Positions 9,565 to 19,432 are shown, counted from the stretch's first letter. The stretch is 64,000 nt of DNA from Winogradskyella sp. J14-2 (GCF_001971725.1 NZ_CP019388.1:868001-932000); one strand, 5' to 3'. Notes: generated from the sequence alone by a model not told the origin. Program-made: numbers and translations.

Positions 9565-10733
9565 TTGCTTATAAGTTTTTTGTAAAACTCAATATTTTTT
9601 CTAGCCTGAAACGTCATGTTAAACTCCTTATCTACTTTTAATCTAGCAGCCTTACCAATTTCAATACATTTTGGTATATCGTTTAGTAATTCAATAATTC
9701 TATAAGCGTATAACTGATGTTGGCTAGGATGTACTAAATAACCATTTTTACCATCGTCTATTAACGATTTTGCCCAACCAATATTAGTATTAACTACTGC
9801 CTTTTGTAAAGCCATAGACTCTATGGTAACCATCCCTAAGGTCTCTGCAAAAGAAGGAAAAACACAAACATGAGCACTTTTTATATAATCCTTAACATTA
9901 CTGTAAGGTACCTTACCCAAATACGTAGTATGATTTAAGGCTTTTGAGGATAATTTTGCTTTAAATAACGAATAAGTAGATGCATTACCCGTCTGTATAT
10001 CTGCACTATCTGCACCGACCAAAATTAGTTTTGCATTAGGGTTAGAATCTATAACTAGATTAAAAATTGATGCCAATTCTAAAACTCCTTTTTTTCTTAT
10101 AACGGTGCCTATGTAAAGTATAGTATTGGGTTCAAAAACCGAAGGGTTATCGTTTTTAAAATCATCTAATGTTATACCGTAATGAATAGTCTTTATTCTA
10201 TTTTCTTTTAAACGGAATAACCGTTTGGTTTGCTCACCTGCAAAATCAGTTGGTGCTATGTAAGCATCTGCTGCTTTGATGGCTTTTTGCTCCAAAAAAC
10301 GGTTTTTCCATTTTTGAGGACGTTTTTCTAAATGGCAAAAGTAGGTATCGCTGCCATGAAATCTTATAACTAGTGGTAACTTAAACTTCATAAAAGCTGT
10401 GATACCTGTCCAATCTGGCGCTTCTAAAAGCTCAATACCTTCTTCTATGCAAATAGTATTGATACGCTTATTTACATAGCGCCTGTACAACAACCAATTA
10501 AGTGCAATAAACGTTCTGTGTTTTATCTTATAGAGCTTAATATTATTTTCTTTGATGATTTCATCTTTGTTTTGCCCCATAACAAATACACTAACGTTAT
10601 GGCCTTCTTTAGACAGCGCTAATACTAAATGTTTTATGCTGGTGCCCAAACCACCAGAATTACCTGTAGATGGATGTGGATACTCCATTGTGATAAACCC
10701 TATGTGCAACTTTTTGTTTGACTCCATTGGCAT
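9561..10733 (-). CDS. Glycosyltransferase family 4
   Basis: 390-residue GT-B enzyme with a canonical N-terminus (FITMEYPHPSTGNSGGLGTS; GGLG donor loop), a VIRFHGSDTYFCH motif, ILYIGTVIRKKGVLELA and a FPSFAETLGMVTIESMALQ catalytic E-x7-E near residue 295. It overlaps the preceding gene by one base. Resembles glycogen-synthase-like GT4 enzymes used in bacterial exopolysaccharide synthesis; donor sugar unknown. Confidence 0.9.
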   Translation of the reverse strand: MPMESNKKLHIGFITMEYPHPSTGNSGGLGTSIKHLVLALSKEGHNVSVFVMGQNKDEIIKENNIKLYKIKHRTFIALNWLLYRRYVNKRINTICIEEGIELLEAPDWTGITAFMKFKLPLVIRFHGSDTYFCHLEKRPQKWKNRFLEQKAIKAADAYIAPTDFAGEQTKRLFRLKENRIKTIHYGITLDDFKNDNPSVFEPNTILYIGTVIRKKGVLELASIFNLVIDSNPNAKLILVGADSADIQTGNASTYSLFKAKLSSKALNHTTYLGKVPYSNVKDYIKSAHVCVFPSFAETLGMVTIESMALQKAVVNTNIGWAKSLIDDGKNGYLVHPSQHQLYAYRIIELLNDIPKCIEIGKAARLKVDKEFNMTFQARKNIEFYKKLISK

Positions 10734-12106
10734 TAAAGCGCTTTTAAAATCCGTTCCGACGCCTTATCAAAAGGTGCTGTGTTTACTATTTGAAACCATT
10801 TGTTTGCCGCTTCAGCAATTTTATCTGACGATTCTATCATTCTTAATACATCTGATTCCATATCTGGGCTATCCAACCAAACAACAACACCTCTACTAGG
10901 TTGTGATCTAAAATGGATATAGTTATATACTTTAACACCTTTTTTAATATTTAATTCGGCATCATAATGGTAATTCAGATAAGCACATGGCTTATGATGC
11001 GTAGCAAAATCGAAAGCCATTGAGGATCCTAAATTAATGACTCCTACACAATATTTGGCCAAATGCGTCAATAAGACACTATCCTTAGCTTCTGGAAAAA
11101 TTTGATTCCATTGACCACCATACTGCTTCCATTGAGGCTCAATTGGGACTACAACATCCTTAAAGTCGTTTAAAACAGTATCGTAGCGAGACGAAAAATC
11201 TACTGGGCAACGTCTAAAAATCAACCCTATTTTATGTCCTTTATTATTGAGCTCTCTTACCGATTTGGCGACGTCCCTTAGGTACAAATGGTCCTTTGGA
11301 CTCGTTGTAATATCATCGCCACTAAAGCATAGATAATTGTAATCCTTATTGAGATGGTATGCATTATAAAATTGATCTTTAGTTAAGCCTTCAGCAGCAT
11401 TATAATAAGGCTCAAATTGAGGTGTACCAGTAACAGATACTTGATGATCTTTAATAAATCGGTGATAGTTGCATAGTTGAAATTTCATAAGGTCACTCCA
11501 AACATGATACTCATCTGTAATAACATCTAACGTGGATTTGGGTAAATTATCCCAAGAAAACACAAAACCTATTGTTTTAATATTTAAGGCTTTAGCTGCT
11601 TCAATCGGTGCAATAGCCAAAACAGATCTTTGACTTGTGTTATAGACCACATCTGGATTAATTGCTTTAAGCGTTTTAACACAACTTTTATAATATGCTG
11701 TTCTGCATTCTAGTTTGTTAGTCTTAAGTCTTAACCATTTTAGACCACTTTCGGTATTACAGAAAAAAATTAAAATCTTAGATAGAATTGTCCTGATAAT
11801 GTTCTTAACACCCTTGTAAGACCAAGGAAATTTATAGGCATGATAGATTGGGTCTTTATCTCTCCGCGCAAAACAATTTAACTCTACATGCTTACGTGCG
11901 TTTTTAAAAACACTTGTAAGAAAATGTAATTTAGGAGGTGGTAGTTTTGTGGTTTTATATCCTAAACTTGAAATGTCAAATGCTGTACCATCCCAAAACA
12001 TAATGTCGTAACCGGCTTCTTCTGCTTTTTTATAAAACGAAGTGTATGCAAAGTTTCTGAGGCTAACACCATCTGTTAATAAAACTAGAATACGTGGTTT
12101 ACCCAT
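10733..12106 (-). CDS. Unclassified GT-B-like surface-glycan protein (possible novel transferase)
   Basis: 457 residues, no signal peptide and no clear membrane segment. I do not recognise a named family. The layout looks like a GT-B enzyme of the epimerase/CDP-glycerophosphotransferase type: an N-terminal Rossmann start (RILVLLTDGVSLRNF), a central IGFVFSWDNLPKS then VWSDLMKFQL, a VSVTGTPQFEPYY motif, and a C-terminal GVINLGSSMAFDFATHHKPCAYLNY segment that resembles the nucleotide-binding GSS/H motif of those families. It overlaps neuC by eight bases, which makes a role with the sialic acid plausible; that link is inference only. Confidence 0.6.
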   Translation of the reverse strand: MGKPRILVLLTDGVSLRNFAYTSFYKKAEEAGYDIMFWDGTAFDISSLGYKTTKLPPPKLHFLTSVFKNARKHVELNCFARRDKDPIYHAYKFPWSYKGVKNIIRTILSKILIFFCNTESGLKWLRLKTNKLECRTAYYKSCVKTLKAINPDVVYNTSQRSVLAIAPIEAAKALNIKTIGFVFSWDNLPKSTLDVITDEYHVWSDLMKFQLCNYHRFIKDHQVSVTGTPQFEPYYNAAEGLTKDQFYNAYHLNKDYNYLCFSGDDITTSPKDHLYLRDVAKSVRELNNKGHKIGLIFRRCPVDFSSRYDTVLNDFKDVVVPIEPQWKQYGGQWNQIFPEAKDSVLLTHLAKYCVGVINLGSSMAFDFATHHKPCAYLNYHYDAELNIKKGVKVYNYIHFRSQPSRGVVVWLDSPDMESDVLRMIESSDKIAEAANKWFQIVNTAPFDKASERILKAL

Positions 12107-13223
12107 AATTTTGAAATTGCTTTTGATGGTTTATGGACCATACTTTTGTTGACTCTAAAGTTCTTATAAACAACTCTGCACTATTGCCGTCGCCAAAATT
12201 ATCTTTTTTATCTTGAGATATGCTACCCAACTGATTAAAAGCCTGTAAAATTTCTGATGTATTACAAGCCACATTAATAATTTTTTTAGAGTTGACTCTA
12301 TTAAGTTGTCTGCTGCCAATATTAATGGTTGGTATGCCATAATATGGAGCTTCTCTAACACCTGCACTACTGTTACCTATTATAAATTTTGAATTTTTAA
12401 GTAGTGTTAAAAAATACTCAAACCTAATGGATGGATAAACCTTAAATCTCTTATTTTCATTTAACTTTTCGTAAGATTTTAAAATATATTTACTACCTAA
12501 ATCATTATTTGGGTATATAACCACGTAATTTCTGTTACTCTCTATAAGTGCATTAACAAATTCGAGCGCTTTTTTTTCTATGCGTTCTATTTCTGTAGTT
12601 ACAGGATGAAACATTGCAACAGCATAGTTTTCAAATTCAATCCCATAGTACTCCTTAACCTCGGCTATATTTGGCAGATTGTCTGAAAACATAATATCTA
12701 CATCTGGCGAGCCTATTGTAAAAATTGAGTGCTCTAACTCTCCCATTTGCATTAATCGCTTTTTGGCTTCTTCGTTAGAAGTGTAATGAATATGGCTTAG
12801 TTTTGATACGGAGTGCCTAATAAGTTCGTCTATAGTTCCTGATATTTCACCGCCTTCAATATGTGCCACCAAAATATTATTTAAACTACCGACAATGGCA
12901 CCTGCTAGGGCTTCTACTCTATCTCCATGTACTACGATGAGATCTGGTTTAATCGTTTTTATGTACTCTGAAAATCCGTTTATGGTCTTAGCTAGCGTTA
13001 AGTCCATAGTGGCTTCATCAGTATGGTTTTTAAACGTTGCTACGTTTTTAAAACCGCAACGTTCAACCTCAATAAGTGTGTAACCATACTCGTGCATCAT
13101 ATGCATACCAGTAACAAATATGTAGGGTTCAAACGCGTCGTGATTTTCGACTGCTTGGATTAAAGCTTTTATCTTTCCAAAATCTGCTCTAGTACCTGTT
13201 AAAAAAACTAGTCTGCGTTTCAT
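12099..13223 (-). CDS. neuC: UDP-N-acetylglucosamine 2-epimerase, hydrolysing
   Basis: Converts UDP-GlcNAc (or a 4-acetamido derivative) to the 2-epimeric free mannosamine sugar plus UDP, first step of nonulosonic-acid synthesis. The 374 residues contain LTGTRADFGKIKALI, VHGDRVEALAGAIVG, HIEGGEISGTIDELIRHSVSKLSH, MFHPVTTE and IGNSSAGVREAPYYGIPTI, all hallmarks of the hydrolysing NeuC/LegG group rather than the non-hydrolysing WecB group. NeuB and NeuA follow in the same operon. No dehydratase or aminotransferase for legionaminic or pseudaminic acid lies nearby, which favours ManNAc and Neu5Ac, though these could be elsewhere. Confidence 0.9.
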   Translation of the reverse strand: MKRRLVFLTGTRADFGKIKALIQAVENHDAFEPYIFVTGMHMMHEYGYTLIEVERCGFKNVATFKNHTDEATMDLTLAKTINGFSEYIKTIKPDLIVVHGDRVEALAGAIVGSLNNILVAHIEGGEISGTIDELIRHSVSKLSHIHYTSNEEAKKRLMQMGELEHSIFTIGSPDVDIMFSDNLPNIAEVKEYYGIEFENYAVAMFHPVTTEIERIEKKALEFVNALIESNRNYVVIYPNNDLGSKYILKSYEKLNENKRFKVYPSIRFEYFLTLLKNSKFIIGNSSAGVREAPYYGIPTINIGSRQLNRVNSKKIINVACNTSEILQAFNQLGSISQDKKDNFGDGNSAELFIRTLESTKVWSINHQKQFQNYG

Positions 13224-13882
13224 TATTTAACAATGTATGAGATGGCGTTAGAGTAAGGTAATTTTTTAACTTCTACTTGGTCTTTGAAGAAGTCATCAAC
13301 GGCTTTATTTGTGCCTGCAAAAGCACCATAGTCATCTAAAATAATGATGCCGCCTTTGGTTACTTTTGAGTATAGGCTTTCTAAAATGTATTTGGTAGGC
13401 TCATATAAATCTACGTCAATATGTAGTAATGAAATTTTAAGTTGTGGATTGTTTTGAAGGTAAACCTCTAATGTTTTTAGGATATCACCCTCAATGATAT
13501 CAACATTTTTTCTAAGATTCTGCTTTTCTAAAAGTTGTATTAACTCATCTTTAGAAATGCTCTTTCCGCCTTTAGTTTCTTTAACAAAAGCGTCTCGCCT
13601 TAATTTATCATCTTCAAAATTTGCTTCAGGAAAATCACCAAAGACATCAAAACCTATAATCTTACGACTGCTGGTTTGCTCTAACAAATCCCTGAACTTT
13701 ATCCATCTAAAAAAAGAATTGCCTTTAAAAATTCCGAACTCTACAATCTCTCCTCTAATATCTGAGGTACGTTTAAAAAACTCTAAATGTGTAATAAACT
13801 TGCTAAACCTTGAAGGGTCTGCAGTGGCATAGAATCCATTTTCATAGTCGAATCGCTTTTCTAAATCGTATAATTGTTCCAT
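13223..13882 (-). CDS. TylF/MycF-family sugar O-methyltransferase
   Basis: SAM- and metal-dependent class I methyltransferase of 219 residues. GEIVEFGIFKGNSFFRW is the SAM-binding motif I, IIGFDVFGDFPE follows as motif II, and LHIDVDLYEPTKYILESLY with IIILDDYG gives the acidic metal/base residues typical of the TylF family, which methylates deoxysugar hydroxyls. It lies between neuC and neuB with single-base overlaps on both sides, so it may methylate the nonulosonic acid or a neighbouring residue; the substrate is inference. Confidence 0.85.
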   Translation of the reverse strand: MEQLYDLEKRFDYENGFYATADPSRFSKFITHLEFFKRTSDIRGEIVEFGIFKGNSFFRWIKFRDLLEQTSSRKIIGFDVFGDFPEANFEDDKLRRDAFVKETKGGKSISKDELIQLLEKQNLRKNVDIIEGDILKTLEVYLQNNPQLKISLLHIDVDLYEPTKYILESLYSKVTKGGIIILDDYGAFAGTNKAVDDFFKDQVEVKKLPYSNAISYIVK

Positions 13883-14928
13883 TATTTGAAATCTGAATAA
13901 TCTAAGTGCTCACCTTCTTCAATATCTCTTGTCGCGGTTTTACCTAATAAATTATTGTAATGTTCAGCCAAAATTTTACCCGTACCTGGTCGTTTTACCC
14001 AAATATTATTCTCTGATAATATTTCGCCAGACTTAATATTGGCTATGGTACATACTGTTGCAAAAGCAAAGTCTATAGTTACTTTTTCTTCTGCGGCTGG
14101 TTGTTTTGTACCACCACGCATAGACCATATTTCTTGGCTACCGGCAACCAACTGCCTGCAAGCATGCTCATCCATACTACAAACAATATCTGGACCTTGT
14201 CTTTTCATGTGGTCTGTAAAATGACGCTCTAAAATGGAGGCTCCTAATGCCACTGCACCTAAACACGCATTATTGTTGAGCGTGTGGTCACTTAGCCCAA
14301 AAACATTATCTGGGAAAGCTTTGTGCAACTCTATCATTGCTCCATAACGCACCAGATGTGTAGGCGTAGGATATAAATTGGTAGTATGTAGTAATGCGAG
14401 TGGTGTTTTGTGTTTGTTGAAAATGTTCACTGCTTTTTGTACACTCTCAATGGTATTCATTCCGGTACTCATAATTACAGGTTTACCAAATTTAGCAATG
14501 TGTTCTAAAAGTGGGTAGTTATTACATTCTCCCGAACCAATTTTATATGCAGGAACATCAAACTTTTTTAATCGTTCTGCGGCAGCTCTAGAGAATGGTG
14601 TTGAGATAAAAATCATGCCTTTACTTTCTACATAATTTTTTAGCTCTAACTCTTCATTTTCGTTAAGTGCGCAGCGCTCCATAATTTCGTATATAGACAC
14701 ATCTGCATTACCAGGAATTACTGATTTTGCAGCTTTGCTCATTTCATCTTCTACAATGTGTGTTTGGTGCTTTACCATCTCTGCACCTGCTCTATGTGCT
14801 GCATCAACCATTTCTTTGGCTACTGACAAAGCGCCTTCGTGGTTAATCCCTATTTCTGCAATTACCAATGGAGGATAATCTCTTCCTATTTTTCTTCCTG
14901 CTATTTCTATAAATGGATTATTTGTCAT
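13882..14928 (-). CDS. neuB: N-acetylneuraminate (nonulosonic acid) synthase
   Basis: Condenses ManNAc (or a related mannosamine) with phosphoenolpyruvate to make the nine-carbon sialic acid. 348 residues: a TIM-barrel NeuB domain with [56 protein letters not shown] and [19 protein letters not shown], followed by a C-terminal antifreeze-like SAF domain (about 285-348). Length is normal. It overlaps neuA by 11 bases. Confidence 0.93.
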   Translation of the reverse strand: MTNNPFIEIAGRKIGRDYPPLVIAEIGINHEGALSVAKEMVDAAHRAGAEMVKHQTHIVEDEMSKAAKSVIPGNADVSIYEIMERCALNENEELELKNYVESKGMIFISTPFSRAAAERLKKFDVPAYKIGSGECNNYPLLEHIAKFGKPVIMSTGMNTIESVQKAVNIFNKHKTPLALLHTTNLYPTPTHLVRYGAMIELHKAFPDNVFGLSDHTLNNNACLGAVALGASILERHFTDHMKRQGPDIVCSMDEHACRQLVAGSQEIWSMRGGTKQPAAEEKVTIDFAFATVCTIANIKSGEILSENNIWVKRPGTGKILAEHYNNLLGKTATRDIEEGEHLDYSDFK

Positions 14929-15595
14929 TATAAGTGTTTAATATGTACTTGGCATACTCCAAATCCTCTAATGTATCAATATCTACTTCTGCAAATTTAT
15001 GATTTACTTCTAGCGGATACGACGTTTCATCAAAGATAATATCCCTTTTTATCAACTCCTTACTGGTGATGTATAATAGGCCGTTTTCGTAGTACAAAGG
15101 TTCTAAATCCTGACTTCGTTGACCAAATGTATAATTAAACGGAATAAAGTTACCGTTGTTAATCTTACCAAGCTTTTTGTAATCCCTACTTACAGTAAAT
15201 AAACTGGTAAGATTGTTTTGTGTATAGATGCTATAAGCATCTTTTAATAAGGATTTTGGTCGTAATGGATTGGTTGGTTGTAGTAGTATTACATCTGTAA
15301 ACTGTTCTTTTAAAAACTCTAATGCATGTTTAAGCACTGATACTGTTGTTGAATCATCTAGCGCTAACGCTTTTGGTCTGTCTATAATTTTAGCTCCATA
15401 GTCTTTAGCGATTGTCTTTATTTGGGCATCGTCCGTAGAAACGTAAATGTGTTTTATGTTGTAGTGTTGTGCATATTTTATACTATGGGCAATTAGTGGT
15501 ATACTGCCAAAAGGTAATATGTTTTTATTGGCCAAACGTTTAGATCCGCCTCTGGCAGGGATTATCGCAACTACATTTTTTAATACATTACTCAT
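14918..15595 (-). CDS. neuA: CMP-sialic acid synthetase (acylneuraminate cytidylyltransferase)
   Basis: Activates the nonulosonic acid with CTP to CMP-sialic acid, the donor for sialyltransferases. The 225-residue protein has the nucleotide-binding start [18 protein letters not shown], the [18 protein letters not shown] segment and [14 protein letters not shown], followed by [13 protein letters not shown] near the C-terminus (metal-binding Asp). It is the short bacterial form without an esterase domain. First of the Neu enzymes to be transcribed. Confidence 0.93.
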   Translation of the reverse strand: MSNVLKNVVAIIPARGGSKRLANKNILPFGSIPLIAHSIKYAQHYNIKHIYVSTDDAQIKTIAKDYGAKIIDRPKALALDDSTTVSVLKHALEFLKEQFTDVILLQPTNPLRPKSLLKDAYSIYTQNNLTSLFTVSRDYKKLGKINNGNFIPFNYTFGQRSQDLEPLYYENGLLYITSKELIKRDIIFDETSYPLEVNHKFAEVDIDTLEDLEYAKYILNTYNDK

Positions 15596-16263
15596 GCTTT
15601 TCTTTTTGCTTCTATACGTTTTCTATGAGCATACTTAACTTTTGTATTGAGTTTTTCCTTTAAATAGTGCACATAATTTTTTAGTGATGGGTTAATAAAA
15701 ATGACGCGGCCTCCACCCATCCAGTGCGATTTAATAAATGGGCTGTAGTCTCTATTCTTTTCTACGCTTATTACATCTACCGCTATGGCTTTAGGAAATA
15801 GTTTCATAATCTTGTCGAATTGATTTTTACGGCATCCTTCTACAAACAATATCGTATCTTTTTTAACCAAAGTCTCCAAAGCCAATAAGTCTGTATCTCC
15901 TCCATCGATTATAATGAGGTCGAACTTATTATTGTTAATTTCGTTTACATTATCGTAAATCTTAATATCCTTATAAAACTTGGTGTTAGTCTTTAAGGCA
16001 TTTAAGCAGAATGCATTGGGTTCGGTTCCTACGTAAGTGATGGGCTTACCTATACTATTGTAATAATAAAGCAATGTATCTGCTATACAGCCAATGCCAA
16101 GACCAATTTCTAAAACTGATTTTATATGATACGTTTTACAGAGATTTAAAAGTATATATAATGCATATTCTCCTGAAATATGATCACAGCCCTCATACTG
16201 ACAAAATTCGTAAAATTTATGTTTTGCGATTTCTAGTTCTTTACCTGGCCTAAGTTTTATCAT
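15592..16263 (-). CDS. Class I SAM-dependent methyltransferase-like protein
   Basis: 223 residues with a SAM-binding motif I (VLEIGLGIGCIADTLL) near residue 50, TYVGTEPNAFCLNAL as motif II and DLIIIDGGDTDLLALE as motif IV. This resembles the Methyltransf_24/cephalosporin hydroxylase-like O-methyltransferases found in glycan loci. It overlaps neuA by four bases. The C-terminal tail is basic ([16 protein letters not shown]). Target sugar unknown; methylation itself is a family-level inference. Confidence 0.65.
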   Translation of the reverse strand: MIKLRPGKELEIAKHKFYEFCQYEGCDHISGEYALYILLNLCKTYHIKSVLEIGLGIGCIADTLLYYYNSIGKPITYVGTEPNAFCLNALKTNTKFYKDIKIYDNVNEINNNKFDLIIIDGGDTDLLALETLVKKDTILFVEGCRKNQFDKIMKLFPKAIAVDVISVEKNRDYSPFIKSHWMGGGRVIFINPSLKNYVHYLKEKLNTKVKYAHRKRIEAKRKA

Positions 16264-16291
16264 GATAATTATTTAATAAGTGTTTACTGTC

Positions 16292-17113
16292 CTAGACCTT
16301 AAAAGGGCAAACCGATAGTAATTTGTCTTGTAATGTACTAATATGTCTTTTTTCTGGCAAATTAGGATAGGTTTCAAACATACGCAACGCGTCTTCAACT
16401 TTAGGTTTTGTTGTTACTCTGCAAGGTTTATAAAGCGATAAATTTACAGACTCAAAGTAGTCTTGAAATTTAATACCATCACCAAATAGTTTATCTGAAA
16501 ACTCTACCCAAACTGCTGGAATTCCATAAGCATGCGACACTATTAAACCATGGAGTGAAGACGATAAAACACGCTCGCATTGCAAAAACATATCTGTTGT
16601 AGCCTCTATGGATTGGGTCATTAAATCAATAATGCATACTGTAGCATCGTCTTTATACAACGTTTTCACAAATTCGTAGTCGGTGTAATGTGGCACTATT
16701 CCTAACTTGTACTTTTTTTTGATCGTTGGATTGTAATATTTTGGCAGTAGCAAAGCAGGATCGCCATAAACTTCTGGAACTTCGTATCCTTGTTTCAATA
16801 AGTTTTTTCGGGTTTGAGGACCTCTTACTGCCAAAAACTTAGCCGACCTAACTTTTTGATCTTTTTGAATAATACCGCTTCCCCAAACGACACATTTAGA
16901 GTTTACATTTGCCAATATGCTACCAATGGTAACATAAATGGGCTGAACATAATCTAACAAATGCCTCTTCTTTGGATGTACCCATATTATGGTCTTACCC
17001 GAGATTTTCTCTGCCAAGTATTTTCCCATTACATCTCCATAATTCTCATTTTGCTTACCCATTAATTGAGGCTCGCTCCACCAAAATAAGCGTATGTTCT
17101 TAGATTTAATCAT
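16292..17113 (-). CDS. Polysaccharide pyruvyl transferase family protein
   Basis: Enzymes of this family (CsaB/WcaK/ExoV) add a ketal-linked pyruvate from PEP to a sugar. The 273 residues show the N-terminal NENYGDVMGKYLAEKISG motif, VVWGSGIIQ, AVRGPQTRKNLLKQGY, VYGDPALLLPKYY and SSSLHGLIVSHAYGIPAVW with the conserved SLHG histidine. The predicted effect is an extra negative charge on the glycan. It overlaps the next gene upstream by eight bases. Confidence 0.85.
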   Translation of the reverse strand: MIKSKNIRLFWWSEPQLMGKQNENYGDVMGKYLAEKISGKTIIWVHPKKRHLLDYVQPIYVTIGSILANVNSKCVVWGSGIIQKDQKVRSAKFLAVRGPQTRKNLLKQGYEVPEVYGDPALLLPKYYNPTIKKKYKLGIVPHYTDYEFVKTLYKDDATVCIIDLMTQSIEATTDMFLQCERVLSSSLHGLIVSHAYGIPAVWVEFSDKLFGDGIKFQDYFESVNLSLYKPCRVTTKPKVEDALRMFETYPNLPEKRHISTLQDKLLSVCPFKV

Positions 17114-18209
17114 TAGTTGGTTTGAGTTGTATTGTAAAGTGAATACGGTTTAAATCTTTAGCAATTGAGTAGGCATAATTATGATTGTAATAGTGATATA
17201 AAATTTTCTGAAGGATTAAGTCGTTAACTGCCTTCATGGTAATATATGGTTGAGACTGTTTGCCAAGCAATTTCTTTAATTGGTATTTAAAGCTTGCGTA
17301 ATAAGGGTCTTCGGTTATAACAACACTTACTATTTTATTTTTGTATCCATTAAGTTCTTCTCCAAAAAAATGATCTACATGAGACTTAATATTAGAAATT
17401 TCTCTAATGACCTCCGGATTATTTAAAAGCAGTGCATCTTCTTCTGTATAGCAAATGCCCCAATTATCTGTATTTACAATTGTTGTTTGCTGCTCTTTGT
17501 GCAACAAATAATGACGTTGGTTTAACCGCATTATATTATTGAGACGCGGTAGTTTTGTTAGTTGATTATCTTTCTTTTTGGGATATCTGGGATGCCATTG
17601 GTGATATAGTAACACATCTTTTATGCTATTGTTTTTAGCTCCAAATGTTGTTAGGCGTAGGTTTAAATCCTCGTCCTCAGACCCATAAAAATGGAAAAAC
17701 TCGTCTAATCCTCTTATACTTGTTAAATCTGCTTTTGAAAAAAGACCAATACCAAAGGTATCGCCTTCAAAAGACACTTTAACAGAATTTAAGTTGAGTT
17801 GTAATTGTTGCTTTTGGGTTTCTTGCTGAGATAAGTAGCCAATTCTAAACAATGAAAATGATTGTGGTTGGGCATGCTTTAAGACCGTTTCTATAAAATT
17901 TTCATTAAATAAAATATCGACATCTGCCGTTATAATATAGTTGCTTTCAGCTTTTCTTATTCCAAAGTTTAGGGTTTTGCTCTTATTCCATAATAAGCCT
18001 TTGTGACCAACATAGTAATAGGTTGCAAATTTGTATTTGTCTACAATATCTTTAATGGGTTTTGCAAAGTGCTCTTGGCTTCCGTAATCAACAAAGATGA
18101 CCTCGAAATCTTTGATAGTTTGCAGCTTTAGAGACAACAAGCTAGAATTAACGCGCTTACCGTCTCGATCTCTGTAAGGAAAAATTATTGTAACCTTTTT
18201 ATTACTCAT
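17106..18209 (-). CDS. Glycosyltransferase family 2 with galactosyltransferase-type motif
   Basis: 367 residues. Residues 1-240 are a GT-A domain: TIIFPYRDRDGKRVNSSLL, VIFVDYGSQEHF, YIITADVDILFNENFI (DxD) and HFYGSEDEDLNLRLTTFG, the last resembling the Glyco_transf_7C galactosyltransferase motif. Residues 260-367 form a helical extension with no recognised domain. No membrane segment. Donor unknown; a galactose-type donor is suggested only by the motif. Confidence 0.85.
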   Translation of the reverse strand: MSNKKVTIIFPYRDRDGKRVNSSLLSLKLQTIKDFEVIFVDYGSQEHFAKPIKDIVDKYKFATYYYVGHKGLLWNKSKTLNFGIRKAESNYIITADVDILFNENFIETVLKHAQPQSFSLFRIGYLSQQETQKQQLQLNLNSVKVSFEGDTFGIGLFSKADLTSIRGLDEFFHFYGSEDEDLNLRLTTFGAKNNSIKDVLLYHQWHPRYPKKKDNQLTKLPRLNNIMRLNQRHYLLHKEQQTTIVNTDNWGICYTEEDALLLNNPEVIREISNIKSHVDHFFGEELNGYKNKIVSVVITEDPYYASFKYQLKKLLGKQSQPYITMKAVNDLILQKILYHYYNHNYAYSIAKDLNRIHFTIQLKPTND

Positions 18210-18238
18210 TATGATTTTAAGACATACATGGTTAACAG

Positions 18239-19369
18239 TTAACTTATAAATTGTTTAGAGTTATTAATAATACTATTCATTCCTTCAATCCACTTTTCTT
18301 TTGTATAACAGTCTATTTTAGGTGCCAAGTAATTTTCTTTACTACCTAAATAAGCCTCTATAGCAGCAATCCATTCTTCAATAAAATGTGGGTTTTCTAT
18401 CAATGTCCCTAACTTACCGTGCTGCAATACTTCTGGCACTCCACCCAAAGCCGAGGCAATACAATAATTGCCGCTATGTAACGCTTCTATCAGGCTCATT
18501 CCGAAGCCTTCGTGACATAGTGTTGGAAACAAATAACAATCTGATGTTTGGTAATACTCTGGTAAATCATCATTTGGGATTTTACCAAAAAAGCGCACAC
18601 GATCTATACTTTTTTGTCGTTTTGCCCCTACAACCCATAACTCTATGGCACTGTGCTTTTTTATGAGTTGTTTCCAAACCTTAAGTATTACATCTAAGCC
18701 CTTTTTAGGACGGTCTTGAGCGCACCAAAGAAAAACTGTTTTGTTCTCTACTGAATGCTTACGTTTTAACTCTAACTTCTTTTCTACACTAAGGCTATAA
18801 AATTTAGAGTTGTCTATGCCATTATGCAACACTGAAAACAAGCAAGGTAAAATGGTGTAATAGTTTTTGTGCGCTCCGTAAGATGCCTGTGTTAAGACTA
18901 CCATTTCATCAATAAACTCAAAAAACCATCGGCTTCTTGGATTTCCTAAAAACGGTGGATAGCCATGATAAAAAAACTGAATATACAGTTGGTCTCTAAG
19001 GTTTGGTTGTTCTAAGAGATTGGTATACAAAGCCTCTGCAAAGCCAAAATTATCTACAATTTGTATAATGTACGTTTCATTAGGTTTTATGTGCTCTAAC
19101 AACGCATCTACATAGTTTTGGTGCGGTTTTTTCTTAAGCTTCTTTTTTAGTTTTGTGGTTATTGTATTAGGTACTATACAGTACGCTACGTTTTTAAATC
19201 TAGTCTTTGGTTCTTCACATACAATGGTGTCTATTAAAACATTGTCCGCCTCAAAATAGTTTTTGTACATCGTTGTCCAACTTCCTATGTCGTGGTAAGG
19301 TAATGGGTTTTGGGAAACTAGAATAACCTTAGGCATTGATACTTTTTTAATTTGTTCTTTGCTTTGCAA
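18239..19369 (-). CDS. Glycosyltransferase family 4
   Basis: 376 residues from the first ATG, but MPKVILVSQNPLPYHDIGSW beginning at the Met of 19333 looks like the natural GT4 start, so the first 12 residues may not be translated. Donor-domain motifs are VFLWCAQDRPKKGLDVILK, LFPTLCHEGFGMSLIEALHSG (E-x7-E) and ALGGVPEVLQHG. It ends inside a GTTAAC-A-GTTAAC palindrome (18231-18243). Substrate unknown. Confidence 0.88.
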   Translation of the reverse strand: MQSKEQIKKVSMPKVILVSQNPLPYHDIGSWTTMYKNYFEADNVLIDTIVCEEPKTRFKNVAYCIVPNTITTKLKKKLKKKPHQNYVDALLEHIKPNETYIIQIVDNFGFAEALYTNLLEQPNLRDQLYIQFFYHGYPPFLGNPRSRWFFEFIDEMVVLTQASYGAHKNYYTILPCLFSVLHNGIDNSKFYSLSVEKKLELKRKHSVENKTVFLWCAQDRPKKGLDVILKVWKQLIKKHSAIELWVVGAKRQKSIDRVRFFGKIPNDDLPEYYQTSDCYLFPTLCHEGFGMSLIEALHSGNYCIASALGGVPEVLQHGKLGTLIENPHFIEEWIAAIEAYLGSKENYLAPKIDCYTKEKWIEGMNSIINNSKQFIS

Positions 19370-19432
19370 AGGTATAGGTAGACAACGAACTGTCGTTATA
19401 TATATTTTGAGTTTAAAATTATACTTTTTTTA

